Below, in pieces: positions 61,346 through 64,000 of a DNA stretch of 64,000 nt. Every line of letters begins with the position of its first letter. The first letter of the stretch is position 1. The stretch is from contig JAEURZ010000006.1 in assembly GCA_016788905.1 (NCBI GenBank), positions 43,414 through 107,413 of the forward strand. Direction: 5' to 3'. The position numbers and the translations under genes were made by a program. Source of the stretch: Elusimicrobiota bacterium. Lineage in GTDB: Bacteria > Elusimicrobiota > Elusimicrobia > FEN-1173. The notes under the pieces are model-generated. The model saw nothing but the letters and a program-made list of their open reading frames with translations. It had not been told where the DNA came from and searched no databases.

Positions 61346-63799
61346 ATGACGAAGGGCAATCTTCCCCAAGGCGACCTGAAAGAAATCATCGTCCGAAATT
61401 TGCGAACGACCAGCGGGCGAACCCCCGAATACGCCACCAACAATGACTGGTACTTAGCCCTGGCGTTAACCGTTCGGGAGCGGGTCTACGGGTCCATGGA
61501 CTACGTCATGGGTCGGTTAAGTCAACCGGATGGCCGGATGGTGGCGTATCTCTCGGCCGAATTCCTGCTCGGTCCCCATCTTCGCAACCACATTATTAAT
61601 TTGGATTTAAGCGGTCCTGTGCAAGAGGCGATGACCGCCTTGGGGCTTACCCTGGAAGACGTCCTGGCTCAAGAAGAGGAACCAGGCCTTGGCAATGGAG
61701 GGTTGGGGCGATTGGCCGCGTGTTATTTGGATTCTATGGCGACTCTGGGGATTCCCGCCAAGGGGTACGGCATTCGATACGAATTTGGAATTTTTAATCA
61801 GATGATTCGAGATGGGGTCCAAGTGGAAACCACCGACAAATGGCTTCGACGGGGAAACCCGTGGGAAATTCCCCATCCGGACTTGGCGTTCAAGATCGGG
61901 TTTGGAGGGCGTACCGAAAGTTACCGTAACGCCGGGGGACGCGTTCTTTGTCGCTGGATTCCCAATTGGGTGGTCAATGGCGTGGCCTACGACACACCCA
62001 TGACGGGGTACCATTCCCCCAGCGCGGCCCTTCTGCGGTTGTGGAAAGCGGAAGCCGTGGAGTCTTTTGATTTCGGTGCGTTTAACAGTGGGGATTATTA
62101 CCGTGCGGTTCAGGACAAGATCACCTCTGAAAACATTTCGAAGGTTCTTTACCCCAACGATGACGTGATTGAGGGCAAGAGACTGCGGTTGGAACAACAG
62201 TATTTCTTTGTTTCCTGCACCCTTCAAGACTTGATCCGCGTAAATTTGGCCCTTAAAAATCCCCTCACCCAGTTCCATAAGAAATTTGCGGTGCAATTGA
62301 ACGACACCCATCCCAGCGTGGCGGTGGCGGAACTGATGCGCCTTTTTGTGGACGAGCACGGGATGGCCTGGGACACCGCCTGGGCCATCACCCGGGAAAC
62401 ATTTTGCTACACCAACCACACCTTACTTCCTGAAGCTCTGGAAAAATGGCCGGTGGGTTTGTTTGGGTCTATCCTGCCTCGCCACCTCGAAATCATTTAC
62501 GAGATCAATCGCCGGTTTTTAGAACAAGTCCGTCAGGACCGTCCGGGAGATGAGGACCTGATTCGCCGCGTGTCGCTCATTGACGAAGCGGGGGAACGTT
62601 ACGTTCGGATGGCGCACGTGGCGGCAGTCGGAAGCCGTGCCATTAACGGGGTGGCCCAACTGCACACGGATTTGCTTAAGCAAGATGTGCTTCGGGATTT
62701 TCAAAATTTGTTCCCCAATAAGATTGTCAATATTACGAATGGAGTGACCCCTCGACGGTTCGTGGTGGGTGCCAATCCCGAACTTTCCCACCTGATCACT
62801 GAGGCCATCGGGGATCGATGGATTCTCCATTCAGAGGAGGAACTTCCTAAACTACTTCCGTTGGCTCAGGATGCCGCGTTCCAGGGGAAATGGCGAGAAA
62901 TCAAGCGTCATAACAAACAAAGGCTTGCCGCGCTGATTCTGGACCGAACGAATTGGGCCGTGGATCCGGAAAGCCTTTTTGACGTTCAGGTCAAACGTAT
63001 TCACGAATACAAACGTCAGCATCTCAGTGCGCTCCACATTATTCGACGCTACCTGGACCTAAAAGAAAGACCAGGGAGCAAACCTGTGCCACGAACGTTC
63101 GTTTTTGGCGGGAAAGCCGCCCCAGGATATTTCATGGCGAAGCTGGTGATTCGGTTCATTAATGCCGTGGCGGAAGTGGTGAATCGGGATCCCGAAACCC
63201 GAGGAATTTATCGTGTGGTCTTTTTCCCTAATTTCAATGTAAAGAACGGGGAATTTATTTACCCGGCGGCAGAATTGTCGGAGCAGATTTCAACGGCGGG
63301 GAAAGAAGCCTCCGGGACAGGGAACATGAAGTTTACTTTGAACGGAGCCTTGACGATTGGAACCTTGGACGGCGCCAACGTGGAAATCCGCGAAGCGGTG
63401 GGGGCAGAAAATTTCTTCCTCTTTGGGAAAACGGTTCCTGAGGTCGAAGCCCTCTGGCGCGGGGGCTACGATCCCCGCCGCTATTATGAATCCGAACCAC
63501 GACTTTCTGAAGTGTTGGATTTGGTTTCTTCGGGGTTCTTTTCACCCCAAGACCGCGGGCTGTTTCGGCCCTTGGTGGACTCCCTGTTGCATCAAGACCC
63601 TTACCTGCTCCTGGCGGATTTTCCTTCTTACATTGACGCTCAGGAATCTGTGGATCAAACCTACCGAAACGCGGCCCGCTGGACGGAAATGTCCATCCGG
63701 AACGTGGCCGGCGCCGGGCGATTCTCGTCCGATCGGTCCATCCGTGATTACGCCAGGGAAATCTGGAACATATCCCCCCCCGAACGAAACGGACGTTAA
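61346..63799 (+). CDS. glgP: Glycogen/starch phosphorylase
   Basis: An 817-residue GT35 phosphorylase that releases glucose 1-phosphate from alpha-1,4-glucan. N-terminal RMVAYLSAEFLLGPHLRNHI and EEPGLGNGGLGRLAACYLDS, KFAVQLNDTHPSVAVAELMR, TNGVTPRRF, QVKRIHEYKRQHL and the pyridoxal phosphate site EASGTGNMKFTLNGALTIGTLDGANVEI are all present; the lysine in GNMKF binds PLP. Length equals the E. coli enzyme. AGGAGG lies 8 bases before the ATG. No other glycogen gene is in the window. Confidence 0.97.
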   Translation: MTKGNLPQGDLKEIIVRNLRTTSGRTPEYATNNDWYLALALTVRERVYGSMDYVMGRLSQPDGRMVAYLSAEFLLGPHLRNHIINLDLSGPVQEAMTALGLTLEDVLAQEEEPGLGNGGLGRLAACYLDSMATLGIPAKGYGIRYEFGIFNQMIRDGVQVETTDKWLRRGNPWEIPHPDLAFKIGFGGRTESYRNAGGRVLCRWIPNWVVNGVAYDTPMTGYHSPSAALLRLWKAEAVESFDFGAFNSGDYYRAVQDKITSENISKVLYPNDDVIEGKRLRLEQQYFFVSCTLQDLIRVNLALKNPLTQFHKKFAVQLNDTHPSVAVAELMRLFVDEHGMAWDTAWAITRETFCYTNHTLLPEALEKWPVGLFGSILPRHLEIIYEINRRFLEQVRQDRPGDEDLIRRVSLIDEAGERYVRMAHVAAVGSRAINGVAQLHTDLLKQDVLRDFQNLFPNKIVNITNGVTPRRFVVGANPELSHLITEAIGDRWILHSEEELPKLLPLAQDAAFQGKWREIKRHNKQRLAALILDRTNWAVDPESLFDVQVKRIHEYKRQHLSALHIIRRYLDLKERPGSKPVPRTFVFGGKAAPGYFMAKLVIRFINAVAEVVNRDPETRGIYRVVFFPNFNVKNGEFIYPAAELSEQISTAGKEASGTGNMKFTLNGALTIGTLDGANVEIREAVGAENFFLFGKTVPEVEALWRGGYDPRRYYESEPRLSEVLDLVSSGFFSPQDRGLFRPLVDSLLHQDPYLLLADFPSYIDAQESVDQTYRNAARWTEMSIRNVAGAGRFSSDRSIRDYAREIWNISPPERNGR

Positions 63800-64000
63800 C
63801 CCAAAATCCCCAGTTGAACCACGGGATTCGACAAAAAAATCGGGCCTTTTCCCTTCATAAAAAAGTTTGTCCGTAGTCCCTGCGACCGCGTTAGAAGAAA
63901 TGCCGCGTGGGAGCGGCCTACGGCCTGCACTTTTTTGTTCGTAAAAAAGCCCGCTTTTTTCGTCTCGCATCAGCGGCTCTGCCGCCTCAGGTGCCAGGCT

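Noticed and set aside
61216..61443. Longer N-terminus for the M23 peptidase
   Set aside because: The extra 76 residues would overlap the consensus promoter and the glgP start and have no membrane or domain signature.
63542..63970. 142-codon minus-strand frame at the right edge
   Set aside because: It overlaps glgP and then an apparently non-coding tail; no motif or start signal. The last 200 bases after glgP hold only a weak hairpin-like AAAAAAGCCCGCTTTTTT (63943-63960).
1..64000. CRISPR arrays, insertion sequences, rRNA genes or prophage modules
   Set aside because: No regularly spaced repeats, transposase or integrase motifs, or rRNA sequence were seen on either strand.

Overview
The window reads as a stretch of chromosome from an uncultured Gram-negative bacterium of roughly 55% GC. 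Evidence for a Gram-negative envelope is a PBP1A-type peptidoglycan synthase, an outer-membrane beta-barrel protein, a LolA-like lipoprotein-sorting protein, an OapA/LytM-type M23 peptidase and HflK/HflC. Genes are densely packed, with many ATGA stop/start overlaps. GTG and TTG starts are common, and at least one gene looks leaderless. The gene mix would suit an Elusimicrobiota-like lineage, but no marker here settles the phylum. I see no prophage, insertion sequence or CRISPR array; the one clear mobile element is a group I intron carrying an HNH endonuclease.

Layout. 1-4105: end of an unknown gene, then a minus-strand operon FIST sensor - TPR protein - CHASE-like sensor - alpha/beta hydrolase. 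4313-5912: NYN nuclease, sfsA, ebfC and a 40-residue zinc-ribbon protein. 5925-8135: PBP1A. 8254-8880: tRNA-Asn split inside its anticodon by a group I intron. 9014-14393: CDGSH protein, BaiN-like flavoprotein, beta-CASP ribonuclease and proton-pumping pyrophosphatase. 14460-18329 (minus): outer-membrane barrel, LolA-like protein and a secreted glycosidase-like protein. 18467-31298 (plus): Cys-rich secreted protein, dnaE, asd, rfbD-like reductase, small HTH protein, two-repeat small protein, EamA half-transporter, yajQ and two sulfatase-fold membrane proteins, with yciH on the minus strand between them. 31287-34758 (minus): saccharopine-dehydrogenase-like enzyme and a PAS/GGDEF/EAL protein. 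34853-41700 (plus): nitrilase, a sulfate-assimilation cluster (cysA-like, cysC, cysH, cysQ), an unknown gene and hflKC. 41735-48906 (minus): gmk-rpoZ-coaC-coaB-udg-priA-DUF2723-like housekeeping operon. 48959-53112 (minus): Gld-type ABC exporter operon. Then mutY (plus), pstSCAB1B2-phoU (minus), a small unknown gene, a LytM peptidase (minus) and glgP (plus).

The two observations I would follow first are these. (1) The phosphate importer has two PstB ATPases whose substitutions are complementary. PstB1 keeps LSGGQ but has lost the Q-loop Gln and H-loop His; PstB2 keeps Q and H but has LPPEQ in place of LSGGQ. Together they would form a heterodimer with one normal and one degenerate ATP site, as in asymmetric ABC exporters. 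(2) The tRNA-Asn(GUU) gene is interrupted between U35 and U36. The HNH reading frame starts at the first intron base, its only plausible Shine-Dalgarno lies in the tRNA D arm, and a candidate internal guide sequence follows directly after the HNH domain, so the nuclease would sit in the P1 loop. Smaller points include a CoaBC protein split by one in-frame stop, a consensus promoter whose start site coincides with a GTG start codon, repeated TCGACG motifs around a small HTH gene, and a long palindrome forming the 3' end of yciH.
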